Assembly (NCBI RefSeq): GCF_028283685.1
Contig: NZ_JAPWKF010000010.1
Span: 62,001-126,000, forward strand
Reading direction: 5' to 3'
Length of the DNA stretch: 64,000 nt
DNA from: Edaphobacter sp.
GTDB taxonomy: Bacteria; Acidobacteriota; Terriglobia; Terriglobales; Acidobacteriaceae
Shown: positions 33,422-42,163 of the stretch, piece after piece
Position numbering within the stretch: position 1 is the first letter of the stretch
Layout of the letters: the number at the start of each line of letters is the position of its first letter
The notes under the pieces: model-generated
Told to the model about the DNA's origin: nothing
Seen by the model: the letters and a program-made list of their open reading frames with translations, nothing else
Databases searched by the model: none
Program-made: the position numbers and the translations under genes

Positions 33422-33939
33422 GCGCGGCTGTCGTTACCTGGTTCCAGCAGAATGCGCGGGTCGAGCGGGTGGCCCTGCGAGCGCAGTCGCAAAAGAAGAA
33501 CCGCCCCCACCGACAACAGCAACAAGGCCGCGATCCCGAAGCCCAGCGAAATTCCCCACATGGCTCCGAAGGAGTCAGCCTGCGCGCTCTCCGGGTGCGA
33601 ACGCAGGTAACGGATCCGTATCCTCTGGCCAACGGCGTACGTCGGCGGGTTGACACAGGTTGAGCTTGTGAACGTGCGCGATCCACCGTCGTCGTCCGTG
33701 AAGAAGAACTGCGGGCAATAGAGGTCCACGGTGGTTCCGCCGACCTCAGCATCAATCTCGGTGTGACGCAGCACATTCGCCTGCACGATACCGTATGTCG
33801 CATCGCTCCTCCGCAGGAAGAGGAACTCATGCGTGCACGTGACCGCGGCACACAGTAGAAAGCCCGCGCCGTTCAGCAGGGCGATAGTGCCAATCAAAAG
33901 TTGGGCCTTCCAACCCCGCAGGCTCATAGGATGAGTCAT
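33418..33939 (-). CDS. DUF3592-like membrane protein
   Basis: About 173 residues from ATG 33939. A first transmembrane helix (LIGTIALLNGAGFLLCAAVT) leads into a ~85-residue extracytoplasmic beta-rich region typical of DUF3592 (YGIVQANVLRHTEIDAEVGG...RIRIRYLRSHPESAQ), then a second helix (ISLGFGIAALLLLSVGAVLL) and a short cytosolic tail. DUF3592 proteins are small inner-membrane proteins of unknown role. Several starts are in frame up to 34002, none with a clear ribosome site; 33939 places the first helix normally. Its stop overlaps that of the convergent metallophosphoesterase. Confidence 0.8.
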   Translation of the reverse strand: MTHPMSLRGWKAQLLIGTIALLNGAGFLLCAAVTCTHEFLFLRRSDATYGIVQANVLRHTEIDAEVGGTTVDLYCPQFFFTDDDGGSRTFTSSTCVNPPTYAVGQRIRIRYLRSHPESAQADSFGAMWGISLGFGIAALLLLSVGAVLLLRLRSQGHPLDPRILLEPGNDSRA

Positions 33940-34057
33940 CGTATCGCAGCCTGGTTGTTCGCAGGGCATAGGCTTCGATAGCATGGCGAAGTCATCGCCC
34001 ACTCTGCGCGAAGTTCATCAACAGGCTCTTCAGGCTCAAGGGTCACAAAGGATGTGC

Positions 34058-35104
34058 ATGCAATTCTTCAGGCCACTTCTTCTGCTGCTGGCGTTTGCGC
34101 CGACGCTTTCTTTCGTTCAGCCCGTCGCCGCGCAGTCTGCAGAACGTGGCGTACTGGCCGCAAAGCCGATCTTTCGCGATCCGGTGCACGACGGTGCCGC
34201 CGACCCTTCCATCATCTGGAACCGTGCCCGCAGGGAGTGGTGGATGTTCTACACCAACCGCAGGGCCGATATGGCCTCGGAGACGAAGGATGTCTCGTGG
34301 GTGCATGGCACGCGGATCGGCATCGCCGTCTCGAAGGATGGCGCGCGCTGGAAGTACAAGGGCGTCGCCGATATCAAGTACGGCGCCGAGGACTACACAC
34401 AATGGGCACCGGAGATAATCGACGCGGCGGGCATGTATCACATGTACCTGACCATCGTGCCGGGAACGTTCTCGGACTGGGGGCATCCCCGCGAGATCAT
34501 CCATCTGACCAGCCCGGATCTTGAGCACTGGAGCTTTCAGCAGAAGCTGCACCTGAGCAGCGAAAAGGTAATCGATCCGGCCGTCTTTCAGCTTCCCAAC
34601 GGCACATGGCGTCTCTGGTACAAGGACGAGGCGGATGGAAGCCACATTCACTTCGCCGACAGCAAGGATCTAGCGGACTGGACGCCGGCGGGCGTAGCGG
34701 TGACCGACCGTGGAAGCGAGGCGCCGAAGGTCTTCTGGTGGCATGGACGGTATTGGCTGCTGACCGATACGTATACGCATGGCCTCGGCGTGTACTCGTC
34801 GCAGGACGCGACGCACTGGCAAAGGCAGCATGACAACCTGCTGGAACAGCCGGGCACGCAGCCTTCCGACCGCAGCGTGGGGCATCATCCGGATGTCGTG
34901 CTCTCCAACGATGGGCGGGCGTACCTCTACTACTTCACCCACCTGCTGGGGCCGGACCTCGACCCGAAGCTGCCGCACTCCGCGCAGCGCACTGTGATGC
35001 AGGTGACGGAGCTGCACGAAGAGGGCGGCACCCTAAGCGCCGATCGCAATGCGCCGACGTACGTCGACCTGCATGGCCCGACGAAGAATCCCAGGACGCA
35101 TTAG
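34058..35104 (+). CDS. Secreted GH43-like five-bladed beta-propeller glycosidase
   Basis: 348 residues. Signal peptide LLLLLAFAPTLSFVQPVAAQ, so secreted. The mature part starts with a catalytic-looking DPVHDGAADPSIIWNRARRE, where DPS/DPSII is the strand carrying the catalytic Asp of GH43/GH117-like propellers. TQWAPEIIDAAGMYHMYLTI has the second conserved acidic residue, and the pattern of W-x-M-F-Y / W-R-L-W-Y-K-D-E blades repeats about five times. The family hydrolyses arabinose- or xylose-containing or related polysaccharides; the exact substrate is unknown. The start was chosen for AAAGGA five bases upstream. Its stop overlaps that of the convergent isomerase gene. Confidence 0.85.
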   Translation: MQFFRPLLLLLAFAPTLSFVQPVAAQSAERGVLAAKPIFRDPVHDGAADPSIIWNRARREWWMFYTNRRADMASETKDVSWVHGTRIGIAVSKDGARWKYKGVADIKYGAEDYTQWAPEIIDAAGMYHMYLTIVPGTFSDWGHPREIIHLTSPDLEHWSFQQKLHLSSEKVIDPAVFQLPNGTWRLWYKDEADGSHIHFADSKDLADWTPAGVAVTDRGSEAPKVFWWHGRYWLLTDTYTHGLGVYSSQDATHWQRQHDNLLEQPGTQPSDRSVGHHPDVVLSNDGRAYLYYFTHLLGPDLDPKLPHSAQRTVMQVTELHEEGGTLSADRNAPTYVDLHGPTKNPRTH

Positions 35105-36030
35105 GCCTGGGCACTGATCGACTTCAGATAGGTGTAGTCGACCTCGGCGGCTTCAAGCGGCGTCATCCCAACCATCGGCGGGTCCTGCTCTACGAAAAAG
35201 TGCTCGACACCCGCGTGTCTGGCGGCAGCGAGAATCGGCTTGTAGTCGATATGCCCGCGTCCAAGTTCCGTAGGATGCGGAAAGCTGGCGCCGCCCATCG
35301 TGGTCGTCACCTTCGTTCCGGCGGGAAAGTCCTTGACGTGAATCATGCGATAACGATTCGGATATGTGCGGAAGTAGTGGACAGGGTCGACGCCCGCAGT
35401 GGTCATCCATCCGCAATCCGCCTCAAACTGAACTAACGCGGGGTCGGTCTCAGCCAGCAGAATGGCATAGCCGGTCTTGCCGTCGCCGAGATCGCGGAAC
35501 TCATGCGTGTGATTGTGGTAGCCGAACTGCACTCCCGCCTTCTTCGTCTCTTCACCAATCTTGTTGGCAAGCTCGGCGATTCGCTTGAAGTCATCGGCGG
35601 TCAGGCCGTTGAGCTTACTCAGAACTTCTCCCATGCCACCCGCTGCGGGAGCGTCGGTTGGCGGCAGCAGGATCGAGCTCGCGGCAAAAGGCACACCCAG
35701 CTCCTTCGCCTGCTCCAGAACCACGGCAGTCTCCTTGAAGCCGAACTGCAGATGCGCCGCGGGGCACTTGAGGCCAGCATCGTCGATGAGTTTACGCATT
35801 GCGGCAGGAGTGAGATTGCCGAATCCCGAGACCTCCACCTCCTGATACCCGATCGCTGCGACCTTGTGCAGGGTTCCGGCTGGATCTTTCGTCAAGGACT
35901 CGCCGACGGTATAGAGTTCCAGCCCGATGGGGAATTGAGGCGCTGCGCCCCAGGCCGTGGAACGCAGGGATGAGGCAAGTGCAACTGTCACAGCCTGAGT
36001 GAGAAAACTCCGTCGCGAGGTCCGAACCAT
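35101..36030 (-). CDS. Tat-exported sugar phosphate isomerase/epimerase-like TIM-barrel protein
   Basis: 309 residues from ATG 36030 (GGAAGGGAT upstream). A twin-arginine signal SRRSFLTQAVTVALASS indicates export folded through Tat. The body is an AP-endonuclease-2/xylose-isomerase-like TIM barrel: GLELYTVGESLTKDPAGTLH, GYQEVEVSGFGNLTPAAMRK, then VQFGYHNHTHEFRDLGDGKT with metal ligands and a final HFFVEQDPPMVGMT. Such exported members act on sugars or sugar acids; the substrate is unknown. It is convergent with the GH43-like gene, which fits a role in carbohydrate use, though there is no direct proof of linkage. Confidence 0.87.
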   Translation of the reverse strand: MVRTSRRSFLTQAVTVALASSLRSTAWGAAPQFPIGLELYTVGESLTKDPAGTLHKVAAIGYQEVEVSGFGNLTPAAMRKLIDDAGLKCPAAHLQFGFKETAVVLEQAKELGVPFAASSILLPPTDAPAAGGMGEVLSKLNGLTADDFKRIAELANKIGEETKKAGVQFGYHNHTHEFRDLGDGKTGYAILLAETDPALVQFEADCGWMTTAGVDPVHYFRTYPNRYRMIHVKDFPAGTKVTTTMGGASFPHPTELGRGHIDYKPILAAARHAGVEHFFVEQDPPMVGMTPLEAAEVDYTYLKSISAQA

Positions 36031-36173
36031 GAGATATAGATCCCTTCCTGTAAAAGAACAGGAGCAACTATACCTCAACCTCAGTGCCAGCGACGGCGGC
36101 GTTACAAAGCCGGGCCTCTTCGCCGGTCATCCGCGCCGGGGCAGATTCTCACGGCTGGAGCCGCCGGAGAAAC

Positions 36174-38144
36174 TCAGGCCTGCTGCTCTTCCAGTGCCAT
36201 GGCCAGCTCTTCCCATTCAGCCGTGAGCGTTGTCTTTTCGCCGCGCAGACGGTCGAGATCGGCTGCGTCCTTTTGGGATTGTTCGGCAGAGACGAAGTTG
36301 CCCAGCTTCCCTTCCATCGTGGCGATCTGTTCTTCGAGGAGAGGAATCCGCTCTTCGGCGAACTTCAGGCGATCTTCCATCTGTTTGAGCTTGATGGGAT
36401 TCACCTTCTTGACCGGGGCAGAGAACGTTGCCGGGGCTTCGACGACAGGAGTGGGCGCGGCTACCGGCACGGGTGCGGGAGGAGCCTTCATCTCAGCCTT
36501 CAGCGACTCCTTCACCTTCTCCGGTCCGCCCTGCTTGCGCCACAGGTAGTCCTCGTAGTTACCGGGGTAGATATGGACGCGCTTGTCCTCAACCTCGAAG
36601 ACGCGGGTGGCGAGGCCGTCGATGAAGTAGCGGTCGTGCGAGACGAAGAGAACCGTGCCGGTAAAGTTGCGGATGGCATCGAGCAGCACATCCTTGGCGC
36701 GCAGGTCGAGATGGTTCGTCGGCTCGTCGAGCAGCAGCATGTTCGAGGGCGAGACCAGCATCTTCGCCATGGCGTAGCGGTTGCGCTCGCCGCCGGAGAG
36801 CACGCCGAGCTTCTTGAAGACGTCGTCGCCCGAGAACATGAAGCAGCCGAGCAGAGAGCGCAGCTCGACAACGGGGACCTTGGGCGATGCGCCCGCGATG
36901 TCTTCCAGCATCTCTGCATTGTGGTCGAGCACCTTGTACTGGTCCTGCGCGAAGAAGTCGACGAGCGCGTTGTGGCCCAGCCTGATCTCTCCGCTGGTGG
37001 GGGCTTCCTGCTCGCTGAGCATGCGGATGAGCGTCGATTTGCCTGCGCCGTTTGCGCCGACGAGAGCGATGCGGTCGCCACGCTCGATGTTGAAGCTGAC
37101 GTTCTCGAGGATCGTCTTCTGGCCCCCGTCGGGCATCGGGTAGACCTTCGTCAGGTTCTGCACTTCGATGACGGTGCGGCCTGATGCCGTTGGCTGCGGG
37201 ATGGTGAAGTGGATCGTCGCCTCATCCTCCGGCACCTCGATGCGCTCGATCTTTTCCAGCTCCTTGATGCGCGACTGCACCTGCTTGGCCTTGGTGGCCT
37301 GGTAGCGGAAGCGGTTGATGAAGGCCTCAAGCGCCTCGATGCGGTCCTTCTGGTTCTTGTACGCCGCCATCAGCGTGGCGCGGCGCTCGTCCTTCTGCGT
37401 CACGTACTTCTCGTAGTTGCCGTGATAGACATGCATCCGCTTGTTCCACAGCTCGATCACCTTGTTGACGGTGACGTCGAGGAAGTAGCGGTCGTGCGAG
37501 ATGAGGATGAAGGCGTTGGGATAGTCGTGCAGGTACTCTTCCAGCCAGTTGCGGCTCTCAATGTCGAGATGGTTGGTCGGCTCGTCGAGCAGCAGCAGCG
37601 AGGGCTTCTGCAACAGCAGCTTGGCAAGCGCGATGCGCATCTGCCAGCCGCCGGAGAACTCTTCCGTCTTACGCGCCCAGTCTTCCTTGCTGAAGCCGAG
37701 TCCGCCCAGCACCGCGCCAACCTGCGAGTCCAGCGTGTAGACGTCATGCACATGCAGCTGGTCCGCGATCTCCGAGTAGCGATCGGCAGCCGCCGCATAC
37801 TCCTTCGACTTCGGGTCCTTCTCGCTCATCACGGTCATCAGCTCGACCGATTCGCGTTCCATCGCGTGCAGATGCTCGAAGACCGAGAGACACTCGTCGA
37901 AGACGGTCTTGCCGCGCATGGCGAGGCCGTCCTGCGGCAGATAGCCGATGGTGGTGCCCTTGACGCGCGTGATCTCGCCGTAGTCCAGCGACTCGACGCC
38001 GCCGATGCACTTCAGGAGCGTGGACTTGCCGGTGCCGTTACCGCCTACGAGGCCGGTACGCTCGTTGGGGGTAATCAGCCAGTTGATGTCTTCATAAAGG
38101 AGCTTTTGGCCGAAGCGTTTGCCGGCCGAGATCAGTTGGAGCAT
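36174..38144 (-). CDS. ABC-F family ATPase (Uup/EttA/YbiT-like ribosome-associated)
   Basis: 656 residues with two ABC domains in one chain and no membrane segments. Domain 1: Walker A LVGGNGTGKSTLLKCIGG, signature FSGGWQMRIALAKLLLQK, Walker B LLLLDEPTNHLDIESRNWLE. Linker (residues ~245-315) is helical (RRATLMAAYKNQKDRIEALE) and corresponds to the P-site-tRNA interaction motif. Domain 2: ALVGANGAGKSTLIRMLSEQ, LSGGERNRYAMAKMLVSPSN, LLLDEPTNHLDLRAKDVLLD. The C-terminal ~70 residues form a coiled coil (RLKFAEERIPLLEEQIATME), as in Uup. ABC-F proteins act on the ribosome exit site or rescue stalled ribosomes. No resistance-gene context is present. Confidence 0.94.
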   Translation of the reverse strand: MLQLISAGKRFGQKLLYEDINWLITPNERTGLVGGNGTGKSTLLKCIGGVESLDYGEITRVKGTTIGYLPQDGLAMRGKTVFDECLSVFEHLHAMERESVELMTVMSEKDPKSKEYAAAADRYSEIADQLHVHDVYTLDSQVGAVLGGLGFSKEDWARKTEEFSGGWQMRIALAKLLLQKPSLLLLDEPTNHLDIESRNWLEEYLHDYPNAFILISHDRYFLDVTVNKVIELWNKRMHVYHGNYEKYVTQKDERRATLMAAYKNQKDRIEALEAFINRFRYQATKAKQVQSRIKELEKIERIEVPEDEATIHFTIPQPTASGRTVIEVQNLTKVYPMPDGGQKTILENVSFNIERGDRIALVGANGAGKSTLIRMLSEQEAPTSGEIRLGHNALVDFFAQDQYKVLDHNAEMLEDIAGASPKVPVVELRSLLGCFMFSGDDVFKKLGVLSGGERNRYAMAKMLVSPSNMLLLDEPTNHLDLRAKDVLLDAIRNFTGTVLFVSHDRYFIDGLATRVFEVEDKRVHIYPGNYEDYLWRKQGGPEKVKESLKAEMKAPPAPVPVAAPTPVVEAPATFSAPVKKVNPIKLKQMEDRLKFAEERIPLLEEQIATMEGKLGNFVSAEQSQKDAADLDRLRGEKTTLTAEWEELAMALEEQQA

Positions 38145-38184
38145 GCTCTTCTATTCTCGCATCTCCGGCGCAGAAGGCCGCCGC

Positions 38185-38973
38185 TCAGCTCATATACCAG
38201 CAGCGGGGCAGCGTGACATGGGGCTTGTCGGGCACGTTGTCGCGGTCCAGCGAGTGCGGAAAGTTGATGGCCGGCCCCAGCGGCTGGGCACGGCGGCGAT
38301 GGTGGAAGGTGAACTCCATCATGTGAGGAATCTCGATGCTGCCGTAGCGGGTGACCTTGTCCCAGTTGTTGGGATGGATGTGCGCGACATGGAAGTGGCG
38401 CAGCAGCTTGTCGAAGCACATGCGGTACATGCGGAAGGCGTAGGGCTCGAAGAGAAGCTCGAGCTTGTGGAACTCGATGATGACGGTGCGGAACTGATCG
38501 AGCAGCGAATCGGGCAGGCCGAGCAGCACCTCGTACTCGCAGCCCTCGATGTCCATCTGCAGGATCATCTCGCCGGTGTAGCCGGGCAGATAGTGCTGCT
38601 TCCAGCCTTCGAGGGTGAGGAATTTCTCGTCTTCGGCGATGCCTAAGAACTTGCGGTCGAAGGTGAACTCCGGACGCATCAGCGGAGGCGCTTCGACGGA
38701 GTAGTCGGCCATGAAGCAGTGGATGCCGCGGTCGGCGAGCTGGTTTTCGAAGTCGGCGATGGTGCTGACTCCGGGGGAGAAGCAGTACTCGATGCCGTCG
38801 AGGTCGTTGGGGACGAGGTAGCCGCCGTCGGCGTCGCCGCCTATGCGGATCAGCTCCCGGCCGCAATCCACAGGCCGAAGATCGCGCATCAATCCACAAA
38901 GATCTTCCAGCCGGGTGTGCCGGCCGGCGTGAAATCCTGCTGAAAACAGAGCGTCTTTCACCAGCTGCTTCAT
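38185..38973 (-). CDS. FkbM-family SAM-dependent methyltransferase
   Basis: 262 residues. The FkbM fold is recognisable from RIGGDADGGYLVPNDLDGIE, followed by FSPGVSTIADFENQLADRGI (SAM loop) and LQMDIEGCEYEVLLGLPDSL, the family-defining DIEGxE motif. VIIEFHKLELLFEPYAFRMY is the next strand/helix pair. These enzymes O-methylate sugars in polysaccharides or polyketide-type products. Here it lies 40 bases upstream of the ABC-F gene in the same orientation but with no related gene nearby. No signal peptide: cytosolic. Substrate unknown. Confidence 0.86.
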   Translation of the reverse strand: MKQLVKDALFSAGFHAGRHTRLEDLCGLMRDLRPVDCGRELIRIGGDADGGYLVPNDLDGIEYCFSPGVSTIADFENQLADRGIHCFMADYSVEAPPLMRPEFTFDRKFLGIAEDEKFLTLEGWKQHYLPGYTGEMILQMDIEGCEYEVLLGLPDSLLDQFRTVIIEFHKLELLFEPYAFRMYRMCFDKLLRHFHVAHIHPNNWDKVTRYGSIEIPHMMEFTFHHRRRAQPLGPAINFPHSLDRDNVPDKPHVTLPRCWYMS

Positions 38974-39091
38974 TTCCGCGCAATTTTACTCCACAAGGAT
39001 GGACGCCATGCACCACGGCTGGTGCTCGTCTGTTGTATCTCCGAGAGAGACAAGGGGAAAGCCCCTCCGATAGACTCAAGGAGAGAGCTTG

Positions 39092-39424
39092 ATGCCAGGT
39101 CAGTCACAACTATTTCCCGAACACGAACCGTCTGTGCTGCCACCACCGGCTCCGAACGCAGAGATCAGGCGGGCGGCTGCGCCGGTATGGCTGCAGCGGC
39201 TGTCGCTGTTTGTGCTGGTGCTGTTCTGCGTCTACCTTGGCGTGCTGGTGATGATCCTGCCGTGGTGGACACGCATCTGGGACAACAACATGTTTATCCA
39301 GTCGCATCCGGGGCTGGCTTCGGTGCTGCATAACGGCGCGGTGCGCGGTATCATCTCCGGCCTGGGCCTGCTGGATGTCTGGATTGGCGTCTCCGAGGCT
39401 GTACATTATCGCGACTACAAGTGA
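39092..39424 (+). CDS. Small membrane protein of unknown function
   Basis: 110 residues from ATG 39092, with AAGGAG eight bases upstream. The N-terminal ~30 residues are proline/glutamate-rich and soluble. A strong transmembrane helix follows (LQRLSLFVLVLFCVYLGVLV) running into ILPWWTRIW. A second, weaker hydrophobic stretch (VRGIISGLGLLDVWIGV) is near the C-terminus and ends VSEAVHYRDYK. I have seen this arrangement as an uncharacterised membrane protein conserved in Acidobacteriota but cannot name a family. It is divergent from the FkbM gene and upstream of the LOG gene by 86 bases. Confidence 0.75.
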   Translation: MPGQSQLFPEHEPSVLPPPAPNAEIRRAAAPVWLQRLSLFVLVLFCVYLGVLVMILPWWTRIWDNNMFIQSHPGLASVLHNGAVRGIISGLGLLDVWIGVSEAVHYRDYK

Positions 39425-39510
39425 GTGATCAGGTCCCCGTTGCTCGTTGCCGCATAAACAATGCTGCAGACAACAGCACTGATCGCTGAGAATGGACCAC
39501 TGAGAACATC

Positions 39511-40566
39511 ATGGACACCCCCAAGACTCCTCCCGATTCACTCGAAACCGTCGACCTCGCGCAGACCCTTCCTCTTCCCGAACAGCCCGAACCTCTTGAG
39601 AGTGCGCCGCTCGCCTATGAGAACGGGTCGTTTCTCAACTCGCCCGATGCCCGCATTCTGCGCATCATGGCCGAGTACCAGGAGCCACTTTCGCGCTTCC
39701 GCCGCGAGCGCATCCAGGACACCGTCGTCTTCTTCGGTTCCGCCCGCTTTCGCGCGCTCGACGTGGCAGCCGCCAACTTTGAGCTGCTGGCCAATACCGG
39801 ATCGAAGGAGCGCGCCGCCGAGCAGCCCGCCACCCTGCAGGAGGTCGAACATGGGCAGGCTACCGGGCAGCGCCTGCGCCTGGCCGGTGCCGCCATCGAG
39901 ATGGCCGCCTACTATGAGGACGCGCGCATCCTGGCAAACATGCTGGCAACGTGGGCCAAGGGCCTGCCCGGGCCGCGGCATCGCTTCGTCGTGACCTCGG
40001 GCGGTGGGCCGGGCATCATGGAGGCCGCCAACCGCGGCGCCTACGAGGCCGGTGCCAAGACGATCGGCCTGAACATCAAGCTGCCCTTCGAGCAACAGCC
40101 CAATCCTTACATCACACCGTCGCTGAACTTCGACTTCCACTACTTCTTCATGCGCAAGTATTGGTTCGCGTACCTGGCGAAGGCGCTGGTGATCTTTCCC
40201 GGCGGCTTCGGCACGCTCGACGAGATGTTCGAGCTGCTGACGCTGGCCCAGACCAACAAGCTGGCCAAGAAGATCACGACGATCATCTACGGAAGCTCGT
40301 ACTGGAAGAGCGTCATCAACCTGGATGTGCTCGCGGAGAAGGGCGCCATCGCGCATGGCGACCTGAGCCTCTTCCGCTTCGTGGACACGCCGGAGGAGGC
40401 CTTCGAGATTCTGAAGGCCGACCTGACGAAGAATCACCTGGAGTCGGCTTACGAGCGCACGGCACACGAGCGCGCTGGCCGCGGCGCCACCGACACCAGC
40501 GTCTCCCCCGATCCCGCGCCCACGGCGCAGGATATCCTCGGCCCGGACATCTCCAAAACACGCTAG
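39511..40566 (+). CDS. LOG family protein (Rossmann-fold nucleotide/cytokinin phosphoribohydrolase-like)
   Basis: 351 residues, longer than the ~200-residue LOG core because of an N-terminal ~75-residue and a C-terminal ~50-residue extension. The core contains VVFFGSARFRALDVAAANFE, VVTSGGGPGIMEAANRGAYE (nucleotide loop) and FPGGFGTLDEMFELLTLAQT, the PGGxGTxxE catalytic motif. LOG enzymes remove ribose-5-phosphate from nucleoside monophosphates, including cytokinin precursors; in many bacteria they work in nucleotide salvage. No Shine-Dalgarno match is strong here, but the start fits the frame. No partner gene. Confidence 0.9.
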   Translation: MDTPKTPPDSLETVDLAQTLPLPEQPEPLESAPLAYENGSFLNSPDARILRIMAEYQEPLSRFRRERIQDTVVFFGSARFRALDVAAANFELLANTGSKERAAEQPATLQEVEHGQATGQRLRLAGAAIEMAAYYEDARILANMLATWAKGLPGPRHRFVVTSGGGPGIMEAANRGAYEAGAKTIGLNIKLPFEQQPNPYITPSLNFDFHYFFMRKYWFAYLAKALVIFPGGFGTLDEMFELLTLAQTNKLAKKITTIIYGSSYWKSVINLDVLAEKGAIAHGDLSLFRFVDTPEEAFEILKADLTKNHLESAYERTAHERAGRGATDTSVSPDPAPTAQDILGPDISKTR

Positions 40567-40665
40567 AAGACGCCGTAGCAATCGAAGACGCGCTGGAAAA
40601 GCTGAAGCCCACCATCGGTTGAGGATGGTGGGCTTCCACGTTCATCACGACAAAGAAGAACAGCC

Positions 40666-41890
40666 TTACTTCGGTGTCACCCGGAAGACGCCGCCGGTTC
40701 GCGAGTCCTCGAGCATCCAGAGCGCACCGTCGGGTGCGACCTCGATGTCGCGGACACGATGGCCGACGTCCCAGCGCTCAGCCGGCTTGGCTCCGCCCTT
40801 GCCGTCGAAGACGATGCGGGTGATGCTCATGCTGGCGAGGCCGCCTGCCAGCGCAGAGCCCTTCCACTGCGAAAACATCGAGCCGTTGTAGAAGACGAGA
40901 TTGCCGGGCGCGATGACCGGCGTCCAGTAGATGACGGGCTTGGTGAGGTCGGAACGGGTGTCGGGGCTGGGGATCGGCACGCCGTTGTAATTGGTGGCGT
41001 AGGAGACCAGCGGCCAGCCGTAGTTCTTGCCCGGCTCGATCAGGTTCAGCTCGTCACCACCCTTGGGGCCGTGCTCCAGCTCCCACAAGCGGCCATCGGG
41101 AGCGAAGGCCAGGCCGTAGGGCGTGCGGTGGCCGGTCGTCCAGGTCTCAGCCGGGAGTCAGGTTGGGGCCGGGGAAGGTGTAGGTCCTGACCACGGGAGC
41201 GGTCTTCGCCGCCTCGGTATCCGCCGGCGGGTCGATGACGGGCACGCTGGCTGCGCCAACCTTACCGGCCATGGGATTGCCCTTCGCGGGCTTGCCGTCG
41301 AGCGTCAGACGCAGGATCTTGCCGAGCGGCTGGTTGGGGTCCTGCGCGGGCGTCATGCGCTGCCGGTCGCCGACCGTGAGGTAGAGATACTTGGCGTCGG
41401 GAGAGAAGGCGACCTGCGCGCCGAACTGTCCGCCATCGCCGCGCTCGCCATCGCGCCAGATGACCTTGAGGTCTTCGAGGCTCGCGGAGTCCGCGCCGAT
41501 CTTAAGCTTGGCCTTGGCCAGCGCGAGGCTTGAACCACCGGGTTCGCCCGGCTCGGAGTAGGTGAGGTAGACGCTGTGATCCTTGGCGTAGTGAGGCGAG
41601 GTAAAGACCCCCAGCATGCCGCCCTGGCCGCGATAGAGCGAGGCCGGAAGATTGGCGACCGACGTCTTCTCGCCCTTCTGCGTCACCAGCCAGAGACCGC
41701 CGACCTTCTCGGTGATCAGCATGCGCCCGTCGGGCAGAAAGGCAATACGCCACGGCAACTTGAGCGTCGTGACCTGGACCATGTTGAACGGCACACTCGC
41801 CTCGGGCTTCTCATCACCCGCGTTGATCTGGGCATTCGCCTGCGTCGCCGCCAGGGCAACGAAGAGCCCGGCGATCGCTAACTGTTTCAT
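40666..41890 (-). pseudogene. PQQ-dependent aldose sugar dehydrogenase, frameshifted
   Basis: Two pieces in different frames make one gene. The first part (41890-41147) has a signal peptide and LPWRIAFLPDGRMLITEKVG, then VAFSPDAKYLYLTVGDRQRM, ending PNLTPG-stop. The second part resumes as ETWTTGHRTPYGLAFAPDGR, then LWELEHGPKGGDELNLIEPG and KNYGWPLVSYATNYNG. Restoring the frame needs one base fewer at 41151-41152, where the plus strand reads AGCCGGGAG; with AGCGGGAG the junction reads TPAETWTTGHRTPYG, as expected for YliI-type enzymes. The restored protein of ~408 residues would be a periplasmic beta-propeller oxidising aldoses with PQQ. Either a real frameshift or a base-calling error; it is otherwise intact. 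Confidence 0.88.
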
Positions 41891-42163
41891 CTCGTTTTCC
41901 TCGATCTGTATTGTTGGTCCGGCGTCAGCAAAAACTTCATTTCACATTTCTCTTGCGTCATGGCGTTGCGACATATGCCGATGGCCATTGCGAGCTTACT
42001 GATCTCTTCTTTTGCATTAATGACGAACGAACAGCCCGTTTGGCCGATCGGTAGCCAGGAATTGCGCGCCCACCGCAACGTGAATCCAATGCTACGTGTT
42101 CTTTATACAGGGTGGAACTAACATGAGGACAGGCACATGGATCACCTGGAAGGAGTTTGCGGC
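41891..42163. other. Gene-free gap upstream of the anion-binding protein
   Basis: About 270 bases between the two divergent genes. No convincing ORF, hairpin or riboswitch was seen. It must contain both promoters. Confidence 0.6.

Noticed and set aside
41887..42078. 63-codon minus-strand frame upstream of the sugar dehydrogenase
   Set aside because: No ribosome site, unlikely composition, and it overlaps the promoter region of the sugar dehydrogenase.
42105..42125. AGGGTGGAACTAACATG resembling a T-box core
   Set aside because: The sequence departs from AGGGTGGNACCGCG after the first bases, and no specifier stem or terminator is present.
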